NCBI RefSeq assembly: GCF_964355755.1
Contig: NC_092671.1
Span: 12,626,501 to 12,690,500 of the forward strand
DNA from: Antedon mediterranea
Taxonomy: Eukaryota; Echinodermata; Crinoidea; Comatulida; Antedonidae
Length of the DNA stretch: 64,000 bases
Direction: 5' to 3'
Part shown: positions 22,970 to 37,900 of the stretch, piece after piece
Layout of the letters: each line of letters begins with the position of its first letter
How positions within the stretch are numbered: the stretch's first letter is position 1
Position numbers and translations under genes: made by a program
The notes under the pieces: generated by a model
Database searches by the model: none
What the model was told of the DNA's origin: nothing
The model's input: the letters and a program-made list of their open reading frames with translations, nothing else

Positions 22970-25900
22970 ATACTATTCTTTAGTTCTTTGTTTCTGACAA
23001 CTGTTTGCGTGCCCTAATATTGTGTCCTATTATGTATAGAATGTACATTTACCACCGAGCTCAAGGATATCGATGCAACTGAATTTGATACAGCTGTAAT
23101 GGAGTGTGCTTTAAGTAACCCTAAAGCTAAAGTCACATGGACAGTTGAATCAAAGCTGATAGAAGAGAATGAGAAGTTCACCTTTATTGTTGATGGCAAA
23201 AAGCGTGGCCTTCGTATAAAAGATGTTGGTATTGATGACGATGCTGAATATACATGTTCTATTGGTGCCCAACAAACATCCGCTGGATTATTTGTTGAAG
23301 GTAATTTATAACCTCTTCACTTTTAATACTAAATAATTTAGTGTAGTGTAGTTTTTGTGTATTCGTCTATTTTATGTATCTGATAAGCTAGCATTTTTAG
23401 AAAAAGAATGTTTTACAATCTTTTTAATCATTTTAATGCCTAATCTATTTAAGGAACCAAGTTTGAAACAAAGCTTATTGATGTGACTGTTATAGTAGGC
23501 GAACAAGCTGAGTTTGTCTGTTCAGTCTCACATGAAAGGGCAGTCGTCAAATGGACGAAAGACACAACTGAGATAAAACCAGATGTCAGGCACAAGATAA
23601 GAGTAGATGGCAAAACAAGAAAATTGATTATTTATGATGCCCAACTTGATGATGAGTGTGAAATTACATGTTCAATGGAAACAGATACAACAAAGGCTGA
23701 GCTCTTGGTCGAACGTAAGTCTTACATGGTTCTTAACCCAATTCAAAATTATTATTTAAAATTTAGTTTAGTTTAAAAGTAACTACAAGTACAACAACAA
23801 ATTAATGTATTGTCAATTTTAATAAGACCACAATTTGAAAACCATTTTCTCTTTTAGCTCCTCCCGTTGTGTTCCTCGCTGAATTGAAAAACATGACATC
23901 TATTGAACGTCAAGATGCTCGCTTTACCTGTAAGATCTCTGATGAAGATGCCAAAATTAAGTGGCTCAAAGATGGAGAGGAAATTGTTGGCAATGGGAAA
24001 TATGAATTTGTAACTAAAGGTAACGAGCGCATATTGATTGTTCACAACGTTTCTTTTGATGATGAATCTGACTACACATGTAAAACATGCGACAGTGAGT
24101 CGACTGCAGAACTCATTGTTGAAGGTAAGATTGTGCTTTTTTATTTTTTTATTTGAAAATATACTCTTACATACACCATTTTAATATCCTTTAGTATCAT
24201 AGCATTCAAACTTTGATATTAGTTTAATCACGAAGATACACTGTAGCTTCTGGTTATTTTGTTTTATTACAATATCCATTGTGTATTATTTTACCTTTAT
24301 AGAAGCACCTCCTGAGGTCGTAGAAGCTCCAAGCGACACAAGCTGTATCGAGGAAGATGAAGAAGTAGTACTAACTTGTGTCCTTGATAAAGAAACAGCT
24401 GATCTAAAGTGGATGAAAAATGGTTCTGAGATCCAACCAGACAACAAATACAACATGATCAGAGATGGTAAAAAACACTCATTGATCATAAAGAATGTAG
24501 CTCTCAATGACGAGGCTGAATACACAGTTCTTGTTTCTGGAAAACGGAATTATGCTACACTGACCGTGAAAGGTATGGTTTGAATACATACAATTGTATA
24601 TGATGTTATATCATCCTTTACTATGTTGTATTGTTTATTTATCCTTTACTGTAATAATACGTAAATACTTAATTTAATCAATTTTAGACAAATCTGCAGA
24701 GATTTTACAACCACCAGAAGAGGTTATAACAGGTCCTGGTACTTCAGTGTCATTTACATGTATCGTCAACAAGGAAAACATAAAATTCAGATGGTTGAAA
24801 AATGGTAAACCAATCAAAGAAAACAACAAATACGAAATGAAGCAAGAAGGAAAAACGTATGTACTTTTTGTTAAGAATGTTACATTTGATGATGATGCTG
24901 AATACACAGCTGAAGTTGACAAGATACAGTGTCATGCTGATCTGATTTTGGAAGGTAATTTATTTTGTAATTCAGTATTGATTTAAACATATTTAAAGTA
25001 GGTTGAAAGTTTAATAATAATGACGTACTTAATTTTATGAACGAATAATATTGTATTTTGTATTTTATAATATATAGTTTTTTTTCTATACTGTTTATAA
25101 TTGTGCCTCTTTTACTTTAAATTATATATGTATATTGATTGTAAACAAACGTTATCAGCCAATGGCTGCTGTTTTGTATGTGTTTTTAAACCTAAATAAA
25201 TAAATAAATAAATAATTGTAATCACAATGTCATTCAAATGTTGTTACTACATTTATGCCTCTCTATATAATTCTTCAAACAATAATAGTTATATATGTGC
25301 TGTTCATATATCATTTTTTTTATATTACTATAATTACTTTTTCTACAGCAATACCTGAGGTTAAAATAAATGATGATTTAAAGAAACTTACTATCAGAGC
25401 TGGAAAGAAAGTAACAGTTATGTCAGACATCACTGGTGCACCGTCACCAACAGTAAGTTGGAAAATTGGTGAACAACAGATAGAAACATCCGATCATTTC
25501 AAAATAAATACAGACAAAGGAATGTGCATACAGTCTACAATCAATATCTTAGAGACAACACGACAAGACCGTGGTAAATATACGGTTACTGCAGCAAATG
25601 ATGTTGGAACGGGTACTGATGCATTTGAATTGGATGTTTTTGGTAAGTACTGTTATTATAAACTTGGTGATTTTCTATACAATGTGAATTAGTTTTAGTG
25701 TATGTTTTAGATTTGGCAGTTAATACATACGATGCCATTTTTAACAGTATAATAGTTTAATATAATAATGCTATGCATTTATTTTTATTCTCAGATATAC
25801 CTCAACCACCACAGAACCTCAAAATAGGCGAAATAACTCCCAAAAGTGTAAGCCTGAGTTGGGATGTTCCATTAGATGATGGAGGAAGCCCAGTAACTAA

Positions 25901-28900
25901 GTACTCTGTTGAAAGAAGAGATATGAAGAGAGATAACTGGATGTCTGCAGGCAATACACCTGATTTTTCAATGGATGTTACCAAAGTGGTTGAAGGAAAT
26001 GAGTACATGTTCCGTGTTTATGCTTCAAATAAACATGGAGACGGTGAACCGTGTAAACCAACAGACCCAGTTATTGCGAAGCATCAGTTTGGTAAGAACA
26101 TTTCTATATATGTTTAATATGTTATAACCAATAATGATTATATTATAACAATTTTTATCATACAATAGCACTATCAAATATAATATATTACTTGAATATT
26201 GTTGTTAATACAAATATGAAAAAAAACATCTCAAATGGTCACAAATATCTAAATTTGACAAAATACTTTTTGTCTTACCACACAGATGTACCACATCCAC
26301 CTGGAACACCAACGGTAACAGACATTGACCGCAACTGTATGACAGTTAGCTGGACACCACCTGAATATGATGGAGGTAGCCCTGTTCTGGGTTATATAGT
26401 CGAGCGTCAAGATTCAAACACAACACGTTGGGTTGTACTAACTGATGAGAGGATTGATGAATGTTCATTTACGTGTACTGACCTTGTTGAGAAACATGAG
26501 TATTTATATCGTATATATGCTGAAAACGAGGCAGGCAAAAGTAAACCAAGTCAGAATTCAGAATCAGTGATTGCCAAACCACCTTACAGTAAATATTAAA
26601 TCATTTATTTTTTATTTTTGTCAAATTTAGTAATCAAATGATATGTGCATGAACTTAATACCATTTAATTGATGCCACACTAATGCTTTTTTTATATCGT
26701 TATGTGTAGATGCTCCTGATGCACCTGGAAAACCTGTGGTAGACAATATTAATGAAACTACAATGAAGCTCACTTGGGCACCACCAGAAAATGATGGTGG
26801 CTCTCCAGTAACCAGCTACACTCTTGAAAGATGTGACATCACCAGAGGTAGATGGGTGAAGACAAATAAAGATCCTGTAACAGACACACAGTACAATGTA
26901 ACTGACCTCCTAGCAGGAAATAGTTACCAATTTCGAGTTGCTGCAGAAAATGCTGCTGGACTAGGCAAGTGTAGTGATGCAAGTGACACATTTGTTGCTA
27001 AATTGCCATATGGTAAGTCAAAAATATGCCTTTAATTGAGTATTCACATTAATTTCATTAAAATATTTTTGAATAAACACTATAATTTTGGTTTTCACAT
27101 AAAAAAAACTCTAAAGCAAAGATATATGCTTGATTTAGTATTGTATTTTAATCTGTTATATTTCTGCATCATAAGATGTTCCCGGTGCACCAGAACCTCC
27201 AAACGTAACACATATTGACAGCACAGAAATGACTGTTACATGGAATCCTCCATCATCTGATGGTGGAAATACAGTGAAATATTACATACTTGAGATGCAG
27301 GAGAAAACATCCACACATTGGGCTGCTGTAACACGTGACAAGCTTCGTGAAACAACATTTAAGGTGACTGGACTTACAAGAAAGAATGAATATTGCTTTA
27401 GAGTTATTGCTGTCAATGATGCTGGTAAAGGGCCTCCAAGTCAACCATCCGAGCTTCACATGGCAAAGCCTCCTTATGGTAAGTAATTTTTAAAGAGATA
27501 ATTAAATATTATATTTTATATGGTAATACATTATATAGTAGTACCATATCTTGTGATGATTTTAAGCTTTATAATGCATGTACACAATGTGTTTTTTTCA
27601 GATGAACCAGAACAACCAGAGGTGCCAGTTGTTTCAGATATTCAGAGTACAGAAATGAATTTGACATGGAAGGCTCCTTCAGATGGCGGTAGCCCAATCA
27701 CCAATTATATCCTTGAGAAGAAAGACAACTTATCTCTGAAATGGAGTAAAGTTACAACAGAACCACTTTTGAAGTGTACTACAGTTGTAACTGGTTTGAC
27801 GGAAGGAGCTTCTTATCAGTTCAGAGTAACAGCCGTTAATGAGGCAGGCCTAAGTCCTCCCAGTGATGCTACTGATGCTTGTCTTGCCAAAGCACCTTAT
27901 GGTAAGGCACGATTACTTAATTAAATATTTACAATTGAAGTCACTGTATTAATTTTTATTGATTGTAAATAATTGTGTTTAATTCAAACAGATATCCCAG
28001 GACGCTGCGGTAAGCCAGAGATAGTTAAAGTCGATTCTACCAATGTGGAGTTGAAATGGTCTATACCAGAAACAGATGGTGGTAGTCCAATAACAGGCTA
28101 CGTTGTTGAACGATGTGATGTAAGCCGCAATAGGTGGATGCAAGTGAACAAACAACCAGTTGCAAAACCGTTCTATGAAGTCCAAGACTTGGTTGAAGGC
28201 AAACAATACGAGTTTAGAGTTTCTGCGGTTAATTTAGCTGGTATTGGACCTGTCTCTGATCTTTCGAGCACAGTGTTGACAAAGCCACCCTATGGTAAAT
28301 ATTTTAATTGTAGCAAAACTTACGTACACAGGATGATGAAAATTGGGCAAGTAAAGTAAAAAAAAATTATAAATTAGAATAAAGCATTTTAGGTGACATA
28401 TACATTTCAACATAAATTAATATTTCATTTTCATAACTGTTAAATAACACTTATTATATTTGCCAACAGATCCACCAGAGAAGCCTGGAAAGCCAGTAAT
28501 TTCCAATGTTGACTCAAAATCATTGACTCTCACGTGGACTCCACCTGAGAGTGATGGTGGTGCCATGATTACCGGTTATGTTGTGGAAAAACTTGATAAA
28601 TCACGAAATCAATGGCTACGTGTAAACAAGTCACCAATCAATAAAACAATAATGGATGTTACCGACTTGAAGCAAGGCAACGAATATGAATTTCGTGTCA
28701 TGGCGCAGAACAAAGCTGGATTTGGTGAACCAAGTGATACCTCAGACAGTGTTATTGCAAAATTACCTTATGGTAAGTTGCACTGAAGAATTTAATAATT
28801 GCTTTTTTAGGTTAAAATACTTACAGTCTGAAATAACATGAGTTGTTTTAATTTGTAGATGTTCCAGATGCACCTTCTAAGCCTATAATTGAAGCATATG

Positions 28901-31900
28901 ACACAACTGAAATTACACTATCATGGACACCACCTGAAAATGACGGAGGCTCACCAATTACCAATTACATCATAGAAAAGCGTAAAACTGGCGGCCGTTG
29001 GGGGAAAGCTACAAAGGACTCTATTAAAGAACCTTCTTTTGTAGTCACTGACTTAATAGAGGGTACTGAATATGAATTCAGAGTACTTGCTGTAAACAAA
29101 GCTGGGCCAAGTGAACCAAGTGAAAGCTCCGAACCAACTATCGCCAAACTTCCATACGGTGAGTTATTCCATACATTTGAAGACACACTCTCATTTGCCG
29201 ATCATTGTAAATTATAAGCTACACAAGAAACACATGACTCAATAAATGATACTAAAAATATGATTTTTTTTATTTAGATGTCCCAAGTGTACCTGGAATC
29301 CCCAGTATCAGTTCAGTTGAAGCAACAGAAATCACTCTTTCATGGACAGCACCTGATTCAGATGGAGGTAGTCCAATAACAAACTATATCGTTGAAAAGA
29401 AGGAGAAATCATCTTCAAGATGGGTTGTAGCCACACTTGATAACATTACTGCGACAACATTTAAGGCTATAAGGCTAACAACTGGAAATGAGTACACCTT
29501 TAGAGTTATCGCTGTGAATAAAGCAGGAAGGAGCCAACCGTCAGAACCGTCAGAGAGTACTATGGCCAAACCACCATATGGTAAGATATCATAGATTTGT
29601 AATTACAAATTGGTGACTAGTTATTGGAATTTCATTTTTTTATAAATTGATTTTTGTAATAATCTAAGTGCATTACAATTGTCATCAATTCTATGAATTA
29701 TTTTGTGTTAGATGTGCCAGAGGCGCCTCTTAAAGCAACCATAACATCTGTGGATGCGACAGAGATGACACTACAATGGTCACCACCTTCAAATGATGGC
29801 GGTGCACCAATTATAGGGTATAACATTGAAAAACGAGACACAGCTCGCGATCGGTGGGTGAAAGCTAACAAGACACCAGTTACCGATTGTGAATATTCCA
29901 TTACTGGACTTACCGAAGGAAAGACATATGAGTTTAGAGTAAATGCAGAGAATAAGGCAGGAACTAGCCCACCGAGTGAGGAAACTGATGCTAAAAAAGC
30001 AAAGTCTAAATATGGTATGTCTTTTGAATATCAACTAAGCATGAATTTTGTATTTTATGTCAATATACTGTAATTATTTTGTACAGAGAGATTAATCCTG
30101 TCAAGTATTATTTTTGTTATGGTATGTTATTAGCAATAATTAATGGATCATGTTTAAATAATAAAACTAGTGTGTGACTATAAGTTTTTGGTATTTGTAC
30201 ATGCATTCTAAAAATTCATCTGGTTTCAAATGATTTCAAATATAAAAAAATAAACACTTAGTGAAGAAGGTTTCCAACCAATGATATCACCAGGTGTTTA
30301 TTTTTTATGGCTTCCACAAGGGAAAGTATACTAACATATATAATATTTATTTTTTTAAATTGCAGATCCGCCTGGTCCACCTGGGCAACCAGAAGTTGTA
30401 GAAGTGGATGAAACATTAATGGTAATTGAGTGGGAATTGCCATCATCCGATGGCGGTACTCCTATTACAGGATACTATGTTGAACGCAAGGAGAAATTAT
30501 CATCAAAATGGATTAGAGTCAATAAAGAGAAAGAGACAGACAGAGAATTAGAGATTGGAAATCTTAAACCTGGTGGTGAATACCAATTTAGGGTATTGGC
30601 AGAAAATAAGATGGGTACTGGAAAACCAAGTCCACCTTCAGAACCAGCAATTGCCAAACCACCCTATGGTAAGATCATATTGATATCCAATTTGTGGTTA
30701 CTAAATTACAGTCACAAAATTGAGTTATAAATAAATAATTGAAGTTTTGTTTGTGTTATTTCTCATTTGTGGTTAACTTTGTTTTCAGACACACCAGGGA
30801 AAATGAAAGTACCTGTCATAGATTCAGTTGATAAGCATACAATTGTTTTGTCATGGACAGCTCCAGACTCTGATGGTGGAAACCCTATTTCTGGCTATTT
30901 AATAGAAAAGAAAGAACAGTATTCATCAAGATGGGTACCTGTAAACAAAGAGCCCTGCACGATTCTAGAGTTAGCAGTAACAGGTTTAACCGAAGGCAAT
31001 GAATATCGATTTAGAGTTGCAGCACAGAACAAGGCAGGAACTGGGGAACCCTCAGATGCTACTGAACCAACCATTGCTAAACCTCCCTTTGGTGAGTATA
31101 TTATAAATCAAATTACCAATGGTGTGTTATTTTTTAAGTTTAAAAGGGTCACCTAACACTGGTCATTATTATGGAGTCATAATGTAATATTTCTTTAGAC
31201 CCACCTGATGCACCAAGTCAGCCTCAAGTATCAGAAGATGAGAGTACAAGTCTAAATATAGCATGGGATTCTCCAAAGCATGATGGCGGTAGTCCAGTCA
31301 CTGGATATATCGTTGAAAGAATGGAAATTGGTCGTGATCGATGGATAAAGGTTACAAAAGAACCAGTTCCTGAATTGAAGTTAAAGGCAACTGATCTGAT
31401 TGAGACTAGTAAATACCAGTTTAGAGTATGTGCAGTTAACATAGCTGGACCAGGAAAATATTCTGAACCTTCTGAATCAAAACAACCAACACCACCTTAT
31501 GGTAAGTCTCTCTGACTGGAAAAGAGACTTTTTCTTATGTTCTACTCAAACCCATGTATACATTCTTGTGAAATTTGTTTTTGATCATGCAAAGTAATAA
31601 TAATTTAAGTTGTGTTAACATGTGTTTTGCTATATTCAATAGATGTTCCTGATAAACCAGGCAAACCTGTTGTAAGTGACATCACTTCAAACTGTGTTAA
31701 ACTGTCATGGGAAGAACCTGAATGGGACGGTGATTCCAAAATCTTAAATTATATAATAGAATCTAAAGAAAAACTGGCCACAAAGTGGACTAAACCATAC
31801 AAGGAACGTTTGCTGGAGACAACAGCTACTGTGACTGGATTAATTGATGGTAAAGAGTATCAATTTAGAGTTAAAGCAGAAAATGCTGCAGGGAGCAGTA

Positions 31901-34900
31901 AACCGAGTGACATATCCGACTTGATCGTAGTCAAGGCACCATTCCGTATGTTTATATTTAGACGTTTGAAAAAATATTGTGAATAATTTTTATTTCATGT
32001 AATTTATAAGAAAATATATTAACATCATATTTATTGTTAAGAATTCAAATCAATTACTTTACAACAAAGTAAAATTAAAATTAAAATAAGGATGATACCA
32101 TTTTTTTATCTTACAGTTGTTCCTGGTCCTCCATCGCAACCAGGCATATCAGATGTAACTGCTAGGTCAGTTAACCTTTCTTGGACACCTCCAGATAATG
32201 ATGGTGGTGCAGAAATCACGGGTTACATCGTTGAAAAGCGAGAAAGAAGAGGTGACTGGATGAAATATGATGAAGTTAGTGCTGTAACATTCTCCGCTAC
32301 TGATTTGGTTGAGGGCTCCAAATATGAATTCAGAGTAAGCGCTGTTAACAAAGCTGGTGCTGGAAAACCAAGTATTCCATCTAGTACAGTTGAAGCAAAG
32401 GATAAAATTAGTAAGACACTGTCATTTTTAATTATTTTCTATCTAAATGTGAGCAATTTGATGTGTGTTATGTATACATTTTGTAGGTAGATTCACTGTT
32501 AATGAGTCAAAAGAAATAAACGTTATATAAACAACCCTTTGACAATTAGACACTGATTAAAAATTCGTAAATGGCAGAAGCATTCAATGGTAACAATAAT
32601 AGTATACTACCTTAATTTAAATTGTTCAATCAGCCAATAATAAATACAATATATATTATAGATCCACCAACAGCACCAAGAAGACCAGAAATCACCGGCG
32701 TCAACAGCACCGAAATATCGATCAAATGGACACCACCCGAGTCTGATGGTGGCAGTCCCATCATAAATTACGTAATTGAGAAACAGGATACATCTAATGA
32801 CCTATGGGCAAAAGTAAATCGCTACAACATTTCTGCAACTGAATTGAAAGTCACTGACCTATTCCAAGGGAATACGTATGTGTTCAGAGTATCGGCCGAA
32901 AACAAAGTTTGTAGAGGTCCACCGAGTGAACAAACTGATCCTGTTGTAGCTAAACCACCATACGGTTAGTATATACATTCAAAATGTTACATTATGTATA
33001 CATTTTTGCATTGGTCGCTGCTGATTTAATGCAATTATGTCTACAACATTTTCCAATAGATTTTATACACTGACTGATTAATATTAACATTATACACATA
33101 TTCAAGTTTTATAAAGGCTACTATAATATTTGTTTGTCAGATGTACCAGGTTGTCCTGGAAAGCCATTTGTGAGGGATATAGACAGTACCAGAATGACGG
33201 TATCATGGAAACCGCCAAAAGACGACGGAGGCAGTCCAATAACCAACTATGTCATCGAAATGCGAACCAAATCTGGAATGAAGTGGGTTAGAGTGACCAG
33301 AGATTCAGTTGTTGATACCTCATTTGCACTAACAGGGTTAACCAAAGGTGATGATTATCAATTTAGAGTTAAAGCTGAAAATAAGGCAGGACAAGGTATT
33401 CCAAGTGATGCAAGCGATTTTGTGATTGCCAAACCACCATTTGGTAAGTTCACTTTTTATGGGTTTTTTCTGTAAATTGACCCTAACCAATGTTTTTTTT
33501 CTGTAACTCATACTCATTTTTTTTAAATATTTTTGTACATCATCAAACAAAGAATGAAAATGATAAAATATGATATTATATCCACGGACAAAAAGGATAA
33601 CATTTTTTTTAATTTGACCATTACATATGATTGTCTTATTTTCTAGACGTTCCATCCCCACCTGGGAAACCTGAAGTATCAGATGTTAATGCTTCTTCAA
33701 TGACCATCAAATGGACAACCCCAAGTGATGATGGTGGTGCTCCAATAACAAATTACATCATTGAAAAGAAAGATCAGTTTGCAGTAAGATGGAAAAAGGC
33801 TACAACACAATCAGTAGCTGAAACTGAATTTAATGTTGACGATCTAACAGAAAATTCTGTTTACGAGTTTCGCATCATTGCTGAGAATAAGGCAGGGTTA
33901 AGTAACCCAAGCGAACCATCAGATCCACAGAAAGCCAAGCCACCTTATGGTATGTTGTGTAATTGTATAATTGTTTCCAAAAAAATATGCCATTTGATGA
34001 TACAATAATAGTATAAATACTTTACTTCTCAATTCTATTTTTTGTATAGATGTGCCATCTAAGCCTCAGAAACCTATTATAAGAAAGGCTGATGCTACAT
34101 CAATGAAAGTATCATGGGTAGCTCCAGAAAGCGATGGGGGCAGCCCAATAATTGGATATAACCTGGAAAGATGTGATGTTTCCAGAAATATTTGGATTAC
34201 CGTAAACAAGACACCCATTCCAGATACAGAATTTGATGTTCAAAATCTATTGGAAGGTGTGGAATATGTCTTTAGAGTTAGTGCTGAAAACAAAGCTGGT
34301 GTTGGTGAATTAAGTGATCTTTCTGATCCATGTGTGGCAAAGATGCCTTATGGTAAGTTGCCTTTTATAGTGCATTCTTTACACAATGCCATCATCACCC
34401 AGTTAAAACAAACTCAATTTTAAGATGATCATTTTATTGGTAGCTGAACTGTAAGTTTATATATTTTAATGTAGATCTACCAGGTTGTCCTGGTACACCA
34501 AAAGTCACCAACATTCTCAAAGAATCCATGACATTGACTTGGACAACACCAGAATCTGATGGAAACAGTCCGATAACAAACTACATCGTAGAAAGAAAAG
34601 AAAGTACAGCAACGCGATGGTTGAAAGTAACTAGAGAAAAGATTACTAAGACCACATTGGATGTTAAAGACCTTGTAGAAGGATGTGTGTATGAGTTCCG
34701 AGTAAGCGCTGAAAACAAAGCAGGAATTGGACCATGTAGTCAGTCTTCTGGACAATTTACTGCAAAGGCGCCATATGGTAATTGTATAGATACTATATTT
34801 ACAATTGCAATATAGATTTAATTATCGGTCAATCATGTAATAGAAATTTGTTATTCCTATTGTTATTCTTTATTTCATCCAAGTATAATTTGTTTTTGAT

Positions 34901-37900
34901 ATGTATAGATGTTCCAACCCAGCCAGGGAAGCCATCTGTTAGTAATGTCCTTCCAAATTCAATGACAATAACTTGGACAAAGCCTTCAAGCGACGGTGGA
35001 AGTAAAATTTGTAGTTACACAATAGAGAAGAAAGAAACATCCTCAAGAATGTGGACTAAGATAAAATCTGTTTCAAACCTTTCACTAGATGTCATTGATT
35101 TAACTAAAGGTACTGAGTATCAATACAGGGTCAAGGCAGAAAATAAAGCAGGTTTTGGTCCTGATAGCGAACCATCAGATCCAGTTATTGCTAAACATCC
35201 ATTTGGTAAGAACTTATTATGTAACTGAGTTACACAATTAAATACTCCTTGTTTATCTATTTTGTGAGTATATAGTAACAGTATATAAGAGTGGAGTGTT
35301 AGAAGTGAAAGTATAGCCAAATAAATTTTAAAACAAAATTTTGTTATACACAGATTCACCCTCTGCACCAGGAAAACCAGAGTTCATTGCTGTCGACCGT
35401 ACAGAGATGACAGTCAGGTGGTCGGAACCAAAGAGTGATGGTGGAAGCTCAATAACTAAGTACATAATTGAACGTTGTGACTTTGATAAAAGACAATGGA
35501 CTAATATAGGCACTACTTCTAAATCCGAGCTTGAATTTAAAGATACTGGCTTACGTGAAAAGTCAGAATATTCCTACCGTATTGCAGCAGAAAACAAAGC
35601 TGGGGTTGGTCCATTCAGTGATCAAAGTGATTTCTGTCAAGCAAAACCTCCATTTGGTAAGTTACACATCATTAAAAAAAAAACTATTATGATATATATA
35701 CTTGATTGATAACAAATAAAGTACATTTTAAGTGATCTGTTTATGAAATTTATTGACTTTGAACTACAGATAAACCAGGTACTCCTAGTATACCAGAAGT
35801 TGTTGGTTTCTTAAAGACATCTCTCTCCATTACTTGGACAGCGCCTGTCAGTGATGGCGGTAGCCCTGTTACAAAATATATACTTGAGAAGAGAGACACA
35901 GAGCGTAAAAGGTGGTCAAAGATTCCAAGTCAGATTACAGAAACATCATTTACCATAGACGGACTTTACGAAGGGTCTAAGTATGAATTTAGAGTTGCTG
36001 CTGTAAACAAAGCTGGAGAGGGACTGTTTAGCGACCCGTCGTTAGCACATGAAGCAAAATCACCATACAGTAAGTACATTGTGAATAATTTAGTTTGTTA
36101 TGGTATAGTATAATTATTTAATTAAAACTACCATATCAAAATTGTAAAAAGCAATTTTAAAAATATATGAATATTTGTTCTAATGTAAGAAATAACTATT
36201 GTAGATGTGCCATCTCCACCAAGCAAGCCATCTGTTATCGAAATCGACTGTACTCAAATGAAGCTCACATGGTCACCTCCATCTAATGATGGTGGAAGTC
36301 GGGTCACTGGCTACCTTATAGAGAAGAAGGATAAGTTTAGCACAAGATGGACTCAAGTAAAAGAGACCGCTATTCCTGAAACAACATATGTTGTGGTAGA
36401 TCTTAAAGAAGGCACATTGTACGAATTCAGGGTTTTTGCTCAGAATGAGGCAGGTACCAGTAAACCAAGTGAGCCATCTGACCCTGCTGTAGCTAAAGCT
36501 CCTTATGGTAAGACTTGGTTTACATGCTACTTGATTGATTATACAAATAAATTTATACATTAATATGTGTATCGATACTTACAGTGTACTTAATGTGAAC
36601 TTTTCACAGATGTGCCCGGTCCACCTGGTATCCCAGAAATAATCCAAGTAGATACCAATCATATGGTGTTAACATGGAAGGCTCCAGAAGATGATGGAGG
36701 ATCTCCAATAATTGGGTATTTTCTTGAAAAAGCTGATCCTGAACGTAAACGATGGAGTAAAGCCCACAAAGAAGAGATTATTAATGAACTTACTTTTGAT
36801 GTGCTAAATCTAGTTGAAGGCAACACATACATATTCCGTGTTAGTGCTGAAAACGCTGCTGGGGTTGGTGAATCAAGCCCAGCTACACAGCCTGTAAAAG
36901 CTAAGCCTCCATATGGTATGTATCACTTGTCACTAAAAAGGGACCTCAAACGATACAGTTTATTGTTTGTGCTGTGTAATAATATTTTTCAAATTTTCAA
37001 TTCTTTAAAGATGTACCTGGACCACCTGGGAAGCCAAAAGTAATAACCACCAATGTGTCATCAATATCATTGGAGTGGGCCCAACCAGAGAGTGATGGTG
37101 GATCCAAGATTACCAGCTACATAGTTGAGCGTTTAGACACAGATCGTGGCCGCTGGATGAAAGCATCGAAAGATGCTATAAGTGGATTAAATTATGTTGT
37201 CTCTGGATTGATTGAGGGGAATACCTACCAATTCCGAATCAGTGCTCAAAACAAAGCTGGTGTTGGAGAACCGGGTCAACCTTCGGATCCTGCTAAGGCA
37301 AAATTACCTTTTGGTATGGTTGGCAATAAATTAATTCATTTCCAATTCATATAGTATTAAATACAATATTTTTGCTCAAAACTAATATATCTATGTATAC
37401 ATTTTTTTCAAAGATGTTCCAAGTCCTCCACCTCCTCCAGAGATATCGTGCATAACTGAAACATCGATGGTAGTGGAATGGGAAGAACCAAAGTCAGATG
37501 GTGGATCACCAATCACAAACTACCACATTGAAATGAACCAGAAAACTAGCAAACGCTGGTCAAAGGTTACAAATGTTTTGCACACACAATTTGAATATAA
37601 AGTAACAGATCTAACGCAGGGTGAAGAGTACAGCTTTAGAGTTGCCGCTGAAAATCAAGCAGGAATCGGAAAACCTTCTGATGGTTCACCATTTGCTAAG
37701 GCTAAATCACCTTTTGGTAAGTGATATAAATTATTTATCTTTTTATTCACTATTTTGTTTATAGATAACTAACATTGGACAATCTCAATGTGTTATTTCA
37801 TTTATTTCAGACCCACCAGATGCGCCTTGTGATTTTGAAGTAAGTGATACTTCACCAAAAGCTATTGTTTTGAAATGGAATGAGCCAAAATCTGTTGGTG

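Larger units (their letters stand above)
22638..23039. other. Intron with a dispersed repeat between two AT microsatellites
   Basis: 402 bp. (TA)n at 22748-22773, a repeat fragment at 22774-22910 that also occurs at 52404-52519, and (AT)n at 22919-22967. Confidence 0.85.

Noticed and set aside
27036-27218. Small intronic + strand open frame overlapping the domain 4 exon
   Set aside because: Wrong frame relative to the Fn3 exon and no similarity to anything recognisable.
33338-33661. Minus-strand 107-codon open frame
   Set aside because: Lies opposite Fn3 exons and their intron; no domain and no splice logic.
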